From Luteolibacter sp. Y139 (GTDB lineage Bacteria; Verrucomicrobiota; Verrucomicrobiia; Verrucomicrobiales; Akkermansiaceae), in the NCBI RefSeq assembly GCF_038066715.1, contig NZ_JBBUKT010000007.1, positions 186,001 to 250,000 of the forward strand: a stretch of 64,000 nt of DNA, written 5' to 3'. The notes beneath the pieces are model-generated. The model searched no databases, was not told the DNA's origin, and was given only the letters and a program-made list of their open reading frames with translations. Positions 7,340 through 17,000 of this stretch are shown piece after piece (the first letter of the stretch is position 1; each line of letters starts with the position of its first letter). The translations under genes were made by a program, and so were the position numbers.

Positions 7340-9000
7340 AAGGACGTTTCGCTGTTGCTTCCCTTGTTTGTGCCCATTTGCTGTTAGGTTCGCTGTCGCT
7401 GCTGAATACCGGTTGCACCGGCTATGCCGACGTATCGGAGCGTGATCCTGAGTTGCTTTCGATCCGGTCGACCTCGGGGCCCTTGGCTGAGGCGGGACGG
7501 AAGATCAGCGTGGCGCTGAAGGCCGAGAAGAAGAACCCGGCGGCGGCAGTCGGCGACCTGCTGGTGGCGGCGCGTCACGCGGCGGAACAGCTCCAGAAGG
7601 TTCCCGGCGACACGGAGGCGCAGACGACGTACAACTATGCGGTTTCCCGCGTCTTCGAGGTGCTCAAGGAGTCATCGCTCGATCCATGGACGAGGCCGCT
7701 CACCGTTCCCACGCCGGAGGGCGAGATCGTGCTGACCCACAAGCCCGACCCCCGGCCGGGCTGGAAGCCGGAACTCTTTGACTTCACTCCGGCGGATCGT
7801 ATCGACCTGAAGGGGAGCTACGTGAAGAATCGTACCACGCGCCCGGGCATCGGTGCGCCGCTGGTGGCAAGAGGGAAAGGCGTGAACGAGCGGATGAAGC
7901 AGGACTTCACCATTCCGCGCATTTATTACGGGGTGACGGCTGTTGTTCGTTTCGAGGGCAAAAAGGCCGTGGTTTCCTTTGAGGATCCGCTGGCGGTGGA
8001 AAAGGTCAATTTCGCCGGGCACGAGCAGACCCTGGCGGCGGATTTCACCGTGCCGCTCGCGGTGATGCTTGCCAGCACCAAGCCGCGGAAGTTCGAGATC
8101 ATGCGGATGCTGAAGCCGGCAGAGTATGCCGAGACGGCCCGGATCGCGCGGCTTCAGCCCTATGACCCGGACAAGACCGTGGTGCTGGTCATTCACGGGC
8201 TGATGGACTCGGAGGCGACCTGGACTCCGATGATCAATACCCTCCGTGGCGACCCAGAGATCCGGAAGAACTTCCAATTCTGGTTCTACAGCTATCCGAG
8301 CGGCTATCCCTATCCCTACTCTGCGGTACTGCTGCGGAAGGAACTGGATGCGATCCAACAGCGCTACCCGCTCAAGAAGAAGATGGTCTTGATCGGCCAC
8401 AGCATGGGCGGGTGCATCAGCCGACTTCTGATCACGGATACCGGAGACCAGCTCTGGAAGGACTTGTTCAAGAAGGCACCGGCAGACACCCATCTCTCGG
8501 AGGAAAGCAGGAAGCTCTTCAGCGACGCAGTGATTTTCAAGCACCGCCTGGAAGTGGGCCGGGTCATCTTCGTGGCCGCGCCGCTCAAGGGGAGCAATCT
8601 GGCCAGCGGTCGTCTGGTTCGCTGGGCATCCGGGCTCATCAAGTCGCCCGTGACGCTTTTGAAAGCGGGTAGCGAGGCGCTCCAGTCCACGACCTTCGAC
8701 GAAGGGGATTTGAAGTTGACGCGCATTCCCAGCAGCGTCGATACGCTCACGCCTAACAACCGCTTCGTGAAGGCGATCAACCGGGTGCCGATCACGCCGG
8801 GCATCCCCTACCACACGATCATCGGCGACCGCGGAAAAGGGGACAGTCCCAACTCCAGCGATGGCGTGGTTCCCTACTGGAGCTCGCACATGGACGGAGG
8901 TGTCTCGGAAAAGATCGTCCCATCCGGTCACAGCGCCCACCAGAACGACGAGGCGATCGCGGAGGTCCGCCGCATCCTGCTGCTCCACCGCGGCCTCTGA
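7336..9000 (+). CDS. Alpha/beta-hydrolase lipoprotein (esterase/lipase-like)
   Basis: A 554-aa envelope hydrolase. ATG 7336 is preferred over 7321 because it overlaps the preceding stop and starts a clean lipoprotein signal (MKGRFAVASL, lipobox NTGC with Cys27). The N-terminal half is unassigned. The C-terminal half has the alpha/beta-hydrolase pattern: oxyanion strand VVLVIHGLMDS, then nucleophile elbow IGHSMGG with Ser356. A candidate acid is Asp in DGVVPYWS and a candidate His in GHSAHQND near the C-terminus. It resembles PGAP1/lipase-type proteins. The substrate is unknown; a lipid or envelope ester is plausible from location. Confidence 0.82.
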   Translation: MKGRFAVASLVCAHLLLGSLSLLNTGCTGYADVSERDPELLSIRSTSGPLAEAGRKISVALKAEKKNPAAAVGDLLVAARHAAEQLQKVPGDTEAQTTYNYAVSRVFEVLKESSLDPWTRPLTVPTPEGEIVLTHKPDPRPGWKPELFDFTPADRIDLKGSYVKNRTTRPGIGAPLVARGKGVNERMKQDFTIPRIYYGVTAVVRFEGKKAVVSFEDPLAVEKVNFAGHEQTLAADFTVPLAVMLASTKPRKFEIMRMLKPAEYAETARIARLQPYDPDKTVVLVIHGLMDSEATWTPMINTLRGDPEIRKNFQFWFYSYPSGYPYPYSAVLLRKELDAIQQRYPLKKKMVLIGHSMGGCISRLLITDTGDQLWKDLFKKAPADTHLSEESRKLFSDAVIFKHRLEVGRVIFVAAPLKGSNLASGRLVRWASGLIKSPVTLLKAGSEALQSTTFDEGDLKLTRIPSSVDTLTPNNRFVKAINRVPITPGIPYHTIIGDRGKGDSPNSSDGVVPYWSSHMDGGVSEKIVPSGHSAHQNDEAIAEVRRILLLHRGL

Positions 9001-9051
9001 GTGGGGCGCATTCATCCACTATACCATCTCCAACCCCAATAGAACAGAACC

Positions 9052-9630
9052 ATGAAACGCATCCTCCATTCGCTGAAGGCCGCCGCCGGCCTCATTCTCG
9101 CGAGCATGACGCTGAGCCAGTGTGCCACCGGGCCGACCTCCTCGGGGGCCAGTGCTTCGCAGATCTCGTCCGATTCGCGCGTTGCCTTGAGGCAGCTGTA
9201 TGCCTCGAATCCGAAGGCGCGGCAGCTCGGATCGCATGCCAAGGGGATCCTTGTCTTCCCGAGCATTGCCAAGGGCGGCTTTATCGTTGGCGGCATGGGT
9301 GGCAATGGTGCGTTGATCCGTCCCGACGGTAGCATTCAGGACTACTACCAGACCGGCGGCCTTTCCTATGGCCTGCAGGCGGGGGTGCAGAAGTATGGCT
9401 ATGCCCTCTTCCTGATGGATCGCGAGGCCTTCGCGAACATCAACCGGGCGGACGGCTGGGAAGTCGGCAGCAGCCCGAGCCTGACGGTGGTCGACAAGGG
9501 GATGGCCAGTTCGCTTTCCACGACGACCATCGACAAGGGCACCTATGCCTTCTTCTTCAATCAGACCGGCCTGATGGGCGGCCTGGGCCTGCAGGGCTCC
9601 AAGATCACCCGCATCCATCCCGGCCGCTAA
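9052..9630 (+). CDS. SYLF-domain (YSC84-like) lipoprotein
   Basis: A 192-aa lipoprotein with a signal peptide ending in the lipobox LSQC (Cys24). The mature part matches the SYLF/Ysc84 family: LRQLYASNPKARQLGSHAKG, LVFPSIAKGGFIVGGMGGNG, then a glycine-rich strand pattern and TTTIDKGTYAFFFNQTGLMGG. In eukaryotes SYLF domains bind phosphoinositides; bacterial members are mostly uncharacterised envelope proteins. It lies in a run of envelope lipoprotein genes and is followed by two overlapping hairpin-forming sequences. Confidence 0.87.
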   Translation: MKRILHSLKAAAGLILASMTLSQCATGPTSSGASASQISSDSRVALRQLYASNPKARQLGSHAKGILVFPSIAKGGFIVGGMGGNGALIRPDGSIQDYYQTGGLSYGLQAGVQKYGYALFLMDREAFANINRADGWEVGSSPSLTVVDKGMASSLSTTTIDKGTYAFFFNQTGLMGGLGLQGSKITRIHPGR

Positions 9631-9645
9631 CGGCCCGGATGCGGG

Positions 9646-9681
9646 CGACGCATGCCGGAACGGGAAGCCCGGCATGCGTCG
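9646..9681. other. 13-bp perfect inverted repeat between two lipoprotein genes
   Basis: CGACGCATGCCGG at 9646-9658 and its exact reverse complement at 9669-9681 enclose a 10-base loop. No T-tract follows. A second dyad overlaps the SYLF stop (GCATCC at 9611 with GGATGC at 9637). It could stabilise mRNA, attenuate transcription, or be a REP-like element. Confidence 0.6.
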
Positions 9682-9790
9682 AGTCCTGCAAGCAAGCTTC
9701 CCTCATTGCACCAAGGTGCAATGGCCCTGCGCTGCGGGCTTTGGCAGCGTCGACGACGGAGATTTTTACTTAATGACAACAGATCCTTTC

Positions 9791-10513
9791 ATGACCTCAT
9801 CCCGATCCATTCTTCGTGGCACGCTGATCGCCGGTGCCTGTGCTTCCTTCGGCTTGCTCGCTTCCTGCGGCAGTTCCGGTGGCAACAGCAGCGGGCGCGG
9901 TGCCTTCCTCGATAAAACCACAGCGACGCCGGAGTTCCAGAGAACCGATGTCCAACAGCGATACTCCTCGGTCTATGTCGCGCCGGTCGATATCTCGCGG
10001 CTGGCGAAGCAGGATTGGTGGCAGAACCAGAACGCACGGATGAAGTCGGACGTGCTGGCGAAGGACGCGCGGAAGCTCGGCAAGAAGCTGGAGGACTCGC
10101 TCAAGCGCGAAATTCTCGCTTATCCGGGCAACCGGCTGAGCATTGCCTCGCACCCGGGGCCGAAGACGCTGACGATCGAAACCGCGATCACCGAACTGGT
10201 GCCGTCCAAGGCTTATTGGAATGCCGGGGCGACTGCTGCCGGTTTCGTCGTCCCCGGGGCGGGCCTGCTCAGCGCTGCCGGCAGTGGCAGCATCGCGGTC
10301 GCGGGCCGGGCCAAGGATAGCAACGGCACGGTGGCGACCTTTTCCGACCGCCGCAGCGATCCACTCTCGCCGATCAACATGAGAGGCTACCAGTGGTACG
10401 GCGGCGCGGAGAAGAACATCGAGATCTGGGCGAAGAAGGGATCCGAATTCCTTCATGCTCCGCCAGGATCGACCGTCAAGCGTGCGTCTTCTGTGACGCT
10501 CAATCCCCTATAA
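9791..10513 (+). CDS. DUF3313-like lipoprotein
   Basis: A 240-aa lipoprotein with signal MTSSRSILRG and lipobox LASC (Cys26). The mature part has features I associate with the DUF3313 family: a strand-rich start (SVYVAPVDISRL), an ETAITELVPS strand, a glycine-rich hydrophobic stretch (GFVVPGAGLLSAAGSGSIAV) and a late acidic/aromatic region. I chose ATG 9791 because the upstream frame to 9674 encodes no signal peptide and covers the 9646-9681 hairpin; ATG 9773 is an alternative. Function unknown; probably periplasm-facing. It ends 19 bases before the next gene. Confidence 0.75.
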   Translation: MTSSRSILRGTLIAGACASFGLLASCGSSGGNSSGRGAFLDKTTATPEFQRTDVQQRYSSVYVAPVDISRLAKQDWWQNQNARMKSDVLAKDARKLGKKLEDSLKREILAYPGNRLSIASHPGPKTLTIETAITELVPSKAYWNAGATAAGFVVPGAGLLSAAGSGSIAVAGRAKDSNGTVATFSDRRSDPLSPINMRGYQWYGGAEKNIEIWAKKGSEFLHAPPGSTVKRASSVTLNPL

Positions 10514-10532
10514 CAATCCATTCAGTGAACCC

Positions 10533-11534
10533 ATGAAACGGACTTTCGTCTTCCTCTACCTCATGGCCGCCGGATTTGCGGTAGCCCAGGATACCGCTAC
10601 CGCCGACCTTGAAGAGCGCCGGCAATCGGTGGTGACCCTCAAACAACACCTTGCCATGCGCGAAGAACGCCTCGCCGAGGTGGCCGCGGAGATCCGCCAG
10701 CGCGGGGAGGCGACGGACAAGAAGATCGGGCGGATCGTGGACATGCTCACGAGCCTGAAGGATTCGCAGTCGTCCAAGCGGCGCGTGGCCGACGTGAAGG
10801 GAGAGGCGATCGCCGGGCTCAAGCGGATGCTGGATGTGTACAAACGCGAGCGGAATGCGATCGTCCAGAAGATCAGGAGCGACAACTCCGCACCCGCGGA
10901 GGCGCTGATGAAGGACATGGAGGCGATCGACAAGCTCTCCGAGAAGCGGGTGGGTCAGATCGTGGATCTGGTGAAGTCGATGCCCGGTGGCGAAGACATC
11001 TCGAAGTATGAGCGGGACGGCAGCTACGAGTACAACGGCGTGGCCTACGAGAACAGCCGCATCAGCGAGGAGTGGCGGCAAAACCGCCGCGACAAGGTGG
11101 AGACCGAGAAGCAGCGCAACGAGGCCCAGGAGGCACTCAAGAAGGCCATCGATGATCTTGAACGTCGGCAGGCAACCCTCAAGTCCCAGCTTGCCGACGG
11201 GAAGCTGAACGAGACGGAGAAAGAACTCTATGAGCAGGAACTCGGTCATGTGAGCTCGCTGGTGGATGTCCGCAAGTCGCAGCTGCTGGCGGTGGCGGCG
11301 CCTTCCGCCGCGGGCACGAATGCCGCGTCGAAAGGAGAGGCGGACGACCTGACGCAGCTATTCCAGGATGCGCGGAAGGACATCGCCGAGGACTTTGCCA
11401 AGACCGTGCGCCTGTATCACTCCGCGGCCGCCGAGCGGGAAAAGATTCACGAGGTGAAGGAGAACTTGGCCGCACGCGAGAAGTGGCTCCAGGAGAACGA
11501 TCCCGAAGCGAAGAAGAAGGAGAAGAGCGAATAA
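10533..11534 (+). CDS. Secreted coiled-coil protein
   Basis: A 333-aa protein with a signal peptide (MKRTFVFLYLMAAGFAVAQ). The mature sequence is nearly all Glu/Lys/Arg/Ala-rich helix, with heptad-like segments across residues about 25-135, 175-260 and 270-330. A break around VGQIVDLVKSMPGGEDISKYERDGSYEYNG contains the only Gly/Pro/Tyr-rich part. No enzymatic motif is visible. It could be a periplasmic spacer or tether between the neighbouring lipoproteins. Gaps to its neighbours are below 20 bases on both sides, so it is probably in their operon. Confidence 0.8.
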   Translation: MKRTFVFLYLMAAGFAVAQDTATADLEERRQSVVTLKQHLAMREERLAEVAAEIRQRGEATDKKIGRIVDMLTSLKDSQSSKRRVADVKGEAIAGLKRMLDVYKRERNAIVQKIRSDNSAPAEALMKDMEAIDKLSEKRVGQIVDLVKSMPGGEDISKYERDGSYEYNGVAYENSRISEEWRQNRRDKVETEKQRNEAQEALKKAIDDLERRQATLKSQLADGKLNETEKELYEQELGHVSSLVDVRKSQLLAVAAPSAAGTNAASKGEADDLTQLFQDARKDIAEDFAKTVRLYHSAAAEREKIHEVKENLAAREKWLQENDPEAKKKEKSE

Positions 11535-11552
11535 CCTAACATTGCTGCTGCC

Positions 11553-11939
11553 ATGAGCCTTGCCAACCGGCTTTCGAATCACTTCAGCGCCTGCCGACTC
11601 GTCAGCCTGGCGAAGGTCAAGGGGGCATCGGAGTTTCCCAATCGCGATTCCCGCGGGCCCTACGTCATCATGCAGCACGGCTACGAGCCGGGCGACGCGA
11701 CGATGACGGGGGCCGACTACATCCTCGGCCGCTCCGGGGCGTGGCTGGGCACTCACTGGTTCATTCGCATGCCGGTGCCGGAGCGCCGGAAGGAATTCCT
11801 TTTCAGCACGGTGGCGGAGGTGATGGAGATGATGGAGAACCTTACCAGCAAGGTGGAGGTGATCCGCGACAAGCCTGACAATGTTTCCGGGGATGCTCCG
11901 GCGGACGAGGAAATGCAGAAGGCGCTCACCGAATCCTGA
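11553..11939 (+). CDS. Conserved-looking 128-aa protein of unknown function
   Basis: A small soluble-looking protein without signal peptide or transmembrane segment. The central part is mixed (RGPYVIMQHGYEPGDATMTG, then GRSGAWLGTHWFIRMPVPE), followed by a helix (STVAEVMEMMENLTSKVEVI) and an acidic tail. I recognise no family. Base composition and codon use match the neighbours. The 18- and 15-base gaps on either side put it in the same transcription unit as the coiled-coil protein and the polyphosphate kinase. Confidence 0.7.
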   Translation: MSLANRLSNHFSACRLVSLAKVKGASEFPNRDSRGPYVIMQHGYEPGDATMTGADYILGRSGAWLGTHWFIRMPVPERRKEFLFSTVAEVMEMMENLTSKVEVIRDKPDNVSGDAPADEEMQKALTES

Positions 11940-11954
11940 ATTACCCTGTCTGCG

Positions 11955-12887
11955 ATGAAATACAACCTGGACCCCGACCGGAAGATCTGCCTCGACGTGA
12001 ACGACAAGGATACCGTGGAATTCAAGCTCCGCGATATCCTGGTCCCGCCCGACACGAAGATCTCGTTGAAGAAGGATTATGATCCGGATTTTACGGGAGG
12101 TTTTGAGGACAAGGCCGGCGCGCTGGAGCGCGTCGCCTCAAACGTGCAGCGCCTTTCCGAACTTCAAGAGAAGCTCTACGCGCAGGACGTCTATGGCATC
12201 CTGATCATCTTCCAGGCGATCGATGCGGCGGGGAAGGACGGGGCGATCCGCCATGTGATGTCGGGGGTGAATCCGCAGGGATGCAGTGTCACCAGCTTCA
12301 AGGCACCCTCGTCCGAGGATCTGGACCACGACTACCTGTGGCGCGCCACGAAGGCACTGCCGGCCCGCGGGATGATCGGGATCTTCAATCGCTCCTACTA
12401 CGAGGAAGTGCTCGCGGTGAAGGTGCATCCCGAGTTTCTCGCCAAGCAGAACCTGCCCGGCAAGCCCGGTGGCAAGGCCTTCTGGGAACGCCGCTACAAG
12501 GAGATCAACCGCTTCGAGAAATATCTCACCAGCAACGGCATCATCCCGATCAAGTTCTTCCTCAATCTTTCGAGGAAGGAGCAGAAGAAGCGATTTCTCG
12601 CCCGGATCGATGAGCCGAAGAAGAATTGGAAATTCTCCGTGGCGGATTTCAAAGAGCGGGAGCGGTGGGATGATTACCAACAGGCCTTCGAGGACATGCT
12701 GAACCATACCAGCACCGAGCAAGCGCCGTGGTTCGTGATCCCCTCCGATAACAAGTGGTTCGCGCGGCTCGCGATCTCCGAGTCGATTTGCACCGTGCTG
12801 GAACGCCTCAAGCTCAAGTTCCCGGACATCGGCGATGAGCGCCGCGCCGAACTCCAGCGGATCCGCGAAGAGCTGCTGAAAGACTGA
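11955..12887 (+). CDS. ppk2: PPK2-family polyphosphate:nucleotide phosphotransferase
   Basis: A 310-aa cytoplasmic kinase that transfers phosphate between polyphosphate and nucleotides. The Walker A motif is FQAIDAAGKDGAIRH (about 86-100), followed by VNPQGCSVTSFKAPS, the lid-type DYLWRATKALPARG and Walker B-region FNRSYYEEVLAVKVHPE. These are hallmarks of the PPK2 group that phosphorylates nucleoside mono- or diphosphates (TIGR03709-like). Length is normal for a single-domain PPK2. The direction and substrate (AMP or ADP) cannot be fixed from sequence. Lying inside an envelope-gene run suggests a stress or energy role, which is inference. Confidence 0.93.
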   Translation: MKYNLDPDRKICLDVNDKDTVEFKLRDILVPPDTKISLKKDYDPDFTGGFEDKAGALERVASNVQRLSELQEKLYAQDVYGILIIFQAIDAAGKDGAIRHVMSGVNPQGCSVTSFKAPSSEDLDHDYLWRATKALPARGMIGIFNRSYYEEVLAVKVHPEFLAKQNLPGKPGGKAFWERRYKEINRFEKYLTSNGIIPIKFFLNLSRKEQKKRFLARIDEPKKNWKFSVADFKERERWDDYQQAFEDMLNHTSTEQAPWFVIPSDNKWFARLAISESICTVLERLKLKFPDIGDERRAELQRIREELLKD

Positions 12888-12904
12888 TTCAAATTTTCAC
12901 TCCA

Positions 12905-14083
12905 ATGGATCGCCCTACCTCCAGTCGTCCCGGTCTTTTGGGAAGCCTCTTGCTTCTCGCCGCGGTGATGCCTCTCTCTTCCTGCAAGAAGGATGAAGCC
13001 GCAGCCTCTGCAGCGCCGCCACCCGCCGTTCTTACAGCACCTGCGACCAGTCGCAGCGTGAACATTGTCCGGACCTGGACCGGTGCGCTCGATGGTTCGA
13101 AGAACGTCGATATCCGGCCGCGGGTTTCCGGTTACCTGCTCTCGCGGGGCTACGAGGAGGGCAAGACGGTGAAGAAGGGGGATGTCCTGTTTACCATCGA
13201 TCCCCGTCCACTCGAGGCAGAGCTGCAACAGGTGGAAGCGGATCATTTGATGGCCGTGGCCCAACAGACGAAGGCCGAGCAGGACGTCGCTCGCTATCGC
13301 CCGCTGGCTGAGAAAAACGCGATCAGCCGTGAGGATCTCGAACACGCGATCCAATCCCAGGAAGCGGCCAATGCCAAGGTCGCGGCGGCGCTGGCGGTGA
13401 TCGCACAGGCGAAGCTGAATCTCGGGTTCACGAAAATTGTCAGCGAGATCGACGGGGTGGCAGGCTTCGCCAATCGTGAGATCGGTGACTTGGTCGGGCC
13501 GCTTGATTCGAAGGCGCTGACCACCGTTTCGACGGTGGATCCGATCAAGGTCAGCTTCCAAGTGAGTGAGCAAGAATACCTGGCGGCGAAGCGCAAGCGG
13601 GAGCAAGACGGCAAACCTGCCGTGGATGTGCCGGATGTTCCGGTTGGCCTTACCTTGGCCGATGGGCACCGGCATTCGCAGCCCGGGAAGATGTTCAGCA
13701 TCAGCCGCGAGGTGAACAACCAGACGGGCACCTTTGAGATCACCGCTCATTTCCCCAATCCGGGGAATGTCCTGCGCCCCGGCCAGTTCGCCCGTGTCGA
13801 TGCGATCCTCGGCACCATCGATGCCGTGCTCGTCCCGCAGCGGGCGGTGATGGAGGTTCAAGGCTCTTATCAGATTGCGGTGGTCACCGATGGCAAGGTG
13901 GAGATCCGGCCGGTGAAGGTCGGACAGCGCGAAGGCAGCGAATGGGTCATCGAGTCCGGCTTGAAGGCCGGCGAGACGGTCATCGTGGAAGGCGTCTCGA
14001 AAGTGCGCAGCGGCATGCCGGTGGTGGCCAGCCCATGGACGCCGCCAGCCACCGGAGACCAGCCCAAACCAGAAGGGAAATAA
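12905..14083 (+). CDS. RND efflux periplasmic adaptor (AcrA/MexE type) lipoprotein
   Basis: A 392-aa membrane-fusion protein that links the inner-membrane RND pump to an outer-membrane channel. It has a lipoprotein signal with lipobox PLSSC (Cys27). It shows the biotinyl-lipoyl motif halves (VSGYLLSRGYEEGKTVKKGDVLF and LNLGFTKIVSEIDGVAG), a helical hairpin between them, then the beta-barrel (VDPIKVSFQVSEQEYL) and the membrane-proximal domain (LVPQRAVMEVQGSYQIAVV). It ends 6 bases before the pump gene, so the two are co-transcribed. No TolC-like channel gene is present in the window. Confidence 0.93.
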   Translation: MDRPTSSRPGLLGSLLLLAAVMPLSSCKKDEAAASAAPPPAVLTAPATSRSVNIVRTWTGALDGSKNVDIRPRVSGYLLSRGYEEGKTVKKGDVLFTIDPRPLEAELQQVEADHLMAVAQQTKAEQDVARYRPLAEKNAISREDLEHAIQSQEAANAKVAAALAVIAQAKLNLGFTKIVSEIDGVAGFANREIGDLVGPLDSKALTTVSTVDPIKVSFQVSEQEYLAAKRKREQDGKPAVDVPDVPVGLTLADGHRHSQPGKMFSISREVNNQTGTFEITAHFPNPGNVLRPGQFARVDAILGTIDAVLVPQRAVMEVQGSYQIAVVTDGKVEIRPVKVGQREGSEWVIESGLKAGETVIVEGVSKVRSGMPVVASPWTPPATGDQPKPEGK

Positions 14084-14089
14084 GCGCGC

Positions 14090-17000
14090 ATGGCCTCCTT
14101 TTTCATCAATCGCCCGATCGTCGCGATGGTCATCTCCATCCTGATGACGATCATCGGGATCGTTACCTATTTCCGTCTGCCGGTTGCGCAGTTCCCGGAC
14201 ATCGTGCCGCCGGAAATCCAGGTGAAGACCACCTATACCGGTGCCGACGCCCTGACCGTGGAGCAATCGGTGGCCACGCCGATCGAGCAGCAGATGAGCG
14301 GGGTGGACAACATGAACTACATGCAGTCCGTCAACGGAAACGACGGCACGCTCAAGCTCACGGTCAATTTCGAGGTCGGTACTGACGTCAACCAGGACCA
14401 GATCCTCTCACAGATGCGCTCGAACCAGGCGTCCTCGCAGCTTCCGCAGGACGTCAACAAGTTCGGCGTGACGGTGCAGAAGTCGACGTCCTCGCCGCTG
14501 ATCATGTTCGCGCTGTTCTCGCCGAAGGGGAGCTACGACAACGTCTTCCTGGCGAACTACGCCAACATCAACCTGAATGACGAGTTCACCCGAGTGAAGG
14601 GTATCGCGAGCGTGACCGTCTTTGGCGCGGGCCAGTATGCGATGCGGATCTGGGTGAAGCCAGACCAGCTCGCGAAGCTGGGCGTGACCATTCCGGAAAT
14701 TCTCACTGCGGTGCAGACCCAGAACGCGGTGAATCCCGCGGGCACCATCGGTGGCGAACCGATCCCGAAGGGGCAGGAGTTCACCTATGCGGTGCGTGCG
14801 CAGGGGCGCCTCGAGACTCCTGAGCAATTCGGCGAGATCATCGTGCGGGCCAATACGGATGGCTCGATGCTGCGGGTGAAGGATGTAGCGCGCATCGAAC
14901 TCGGCGCGCAGAACTACGCGATCAACGGACGCCTCAATGGCAAGCCTGCTGCCATTGTCTCGCTCTATCAGCTTCCGGGGTCGAATGCGATCGCTGCCGC
15001 CCAAGGTGCGAAGGATACGATGAAGCGGCTTTCGGAGAAATTTCCGCAGGATCTGGAGTACGTCACTTGTCTCGATACCACGCTCGCAGTGACCGAGGGG
15101 ATGGTGGAGATCCAGCACACGCTGATTGAGGCGCTGGTGCTGGTCATTCTGGTGGTTTTCATCTTCCTGCAAGGCTGGCGTGCGACGCTGATCCCGTTGC
15201 TGGCCGCGCCTGTCTCGCTGATCAGTACCTTCGTGTTGTTCCCGGCGTTCGGATTCACGGTGAATACGCTATCGCTCTTCGGGCTGGTGCTGGCGATCGG
15301 CCTGGTGGTCGATGACGCCATCATCGTGGTGGAGGCGGTGGAACATCACATCGAGCACGGGCTGTCGCCGAAGGAGGCAACCCGCAAGGCGATGGCCGAG
15401 GTGAGCGGTCCGGTGGTGGCGATCGCGCTGATCCTCGCGGCGGTGTTCATACCGACGGCCTTCATTCCCGGGATCACGGGCCGCCTCTATCAACAGTTCG
15501 CGGTGACAATCGCGATCTCGATGCTGATCTCGGCTTTCAATGCGCTCACGCTTTCACCGGCGTTGGCGGCGCTGCTGCTGAAGCCGAAGTCGAAGAGCGG
15601 CGGATTGCTGCAGAAGTTCTTCGACTGGTTCAACCGGGTCTTCGGGGTCGCGACGAACGGCTTCGTCACGGGGTGCAATTTCTTCGTCCGGAAATGGATC
15701 ATCGCGCTGATCGTGCTGGGTGGCTTCGTGGTGCTGACCGCGAGGCTCGGCAAGTCGATCCCGACCAGTTTCCTGCCTGAAGAAGACCAAGGCTATTTCT
15801 TCGCCCAGATCATCCTGCCCGATGCTGCCTCGATGCAGCGCACCGACGAGGTGATGAAGCAGTGCGAAGAGATCCTGAAATCGACTCCCGGCGTCGAATA
15901 CTACAGCACGGTCACCGGCTACAACTTCCTTACCGGGGTCAACACCAGCTACAGCGGCATCTTCTTCATCTCGCTCAAGGGCTGGGGCGAACGGAAGGCG
16001 CCTGAGGAGCAATATCCCGCGATTCTAAAGCATGTGAACACCGAGTTCGCCAAGATTTCCGCGGCGCGCGCGTTTGCCTTCTCGCCGCCGGCGATTCCCG
16101 GCATCGGCACCAGCGGCGGCGTGACCTTCCTGCTGCAGGATCGCTCTGGAAAGGATGTCCAGTTCCTAGCCGAGAACGTGATGAAGTTCACCGCTGCTGC
16201 CCGCGAGCGCAAGGAACTCGCCGGCGTCACGCCCATGTTTTCGCCATCCGTCCCGCAGGTCTTCATGGACGTGGACCGTGAGAAGGTGCTGAAGCAAAGC
16301 GTGGATCTCGCCGATGTTTACAAAACGCTGCAGACTTTCATGGGCGGCTACTTTGTGAACTACTTCAACCGGTTTGGCCGGCAGTGGCAGGTCTTCGTCC
16401 AAGCGGACGGCGACTACCGCACGAACGTAGAGCAAGTCGGGCAGTTCTTCGTGAAGAACAAGGAGGGTGGTATGGTTCCGCTCAGCGCGCTCACTAACTC
16501 GAGATCGGTCAGCGGCCCGGAGTTCACGATGCGCAACAATCTCTACCGCAGCGCACAGATCAATGCGGCGGCCGCCCCCGGATACTCGTCCGGGCAGGCG
16601 ATGAAGGCGATGGAGGAAGTCTTCGCGCAGACGATGTCGAGCGACCTTGGCTTTGGCTATCTGGGGATGAGCTATCAGGAGAAGCGGGCACAGGAGGGGG
16701 TCTCCTCTTCCGTTATCTTCGCGATGTCATTGCTCTTCGTCTTCCTGATTCTGGCCGCGCAGTATGAAAGCTGGACGCTGCCCTTTAGCGTGTTGCTTAG
16801 CGTGCCGGTCGCGGTCTGCGGTGCCTTCGGTGCCCTGATGGTCGGCAAGTATGAGAACAACATCTACGCCCAGATCGGGCTAGTGGTGCTCATCGGCCTG
16901 TCGGCGAAGAATGCGATCCTCATCGTCGAATTCGCCAAGATGAAACATGAGGAGGGGATGGAGCTCATCGAGGCCGCGCTCGAAGGGGCGAAGCTGCGCC

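Noticed and set aside
12674-14266. 530-codon open frame on the minus strand opposite the RND adaptor
   Set aside because: It is a high-GC antisense shadow: His/Arg-rich, no domain, and the plus strand encodes a clear adaptor with signal and motifs.
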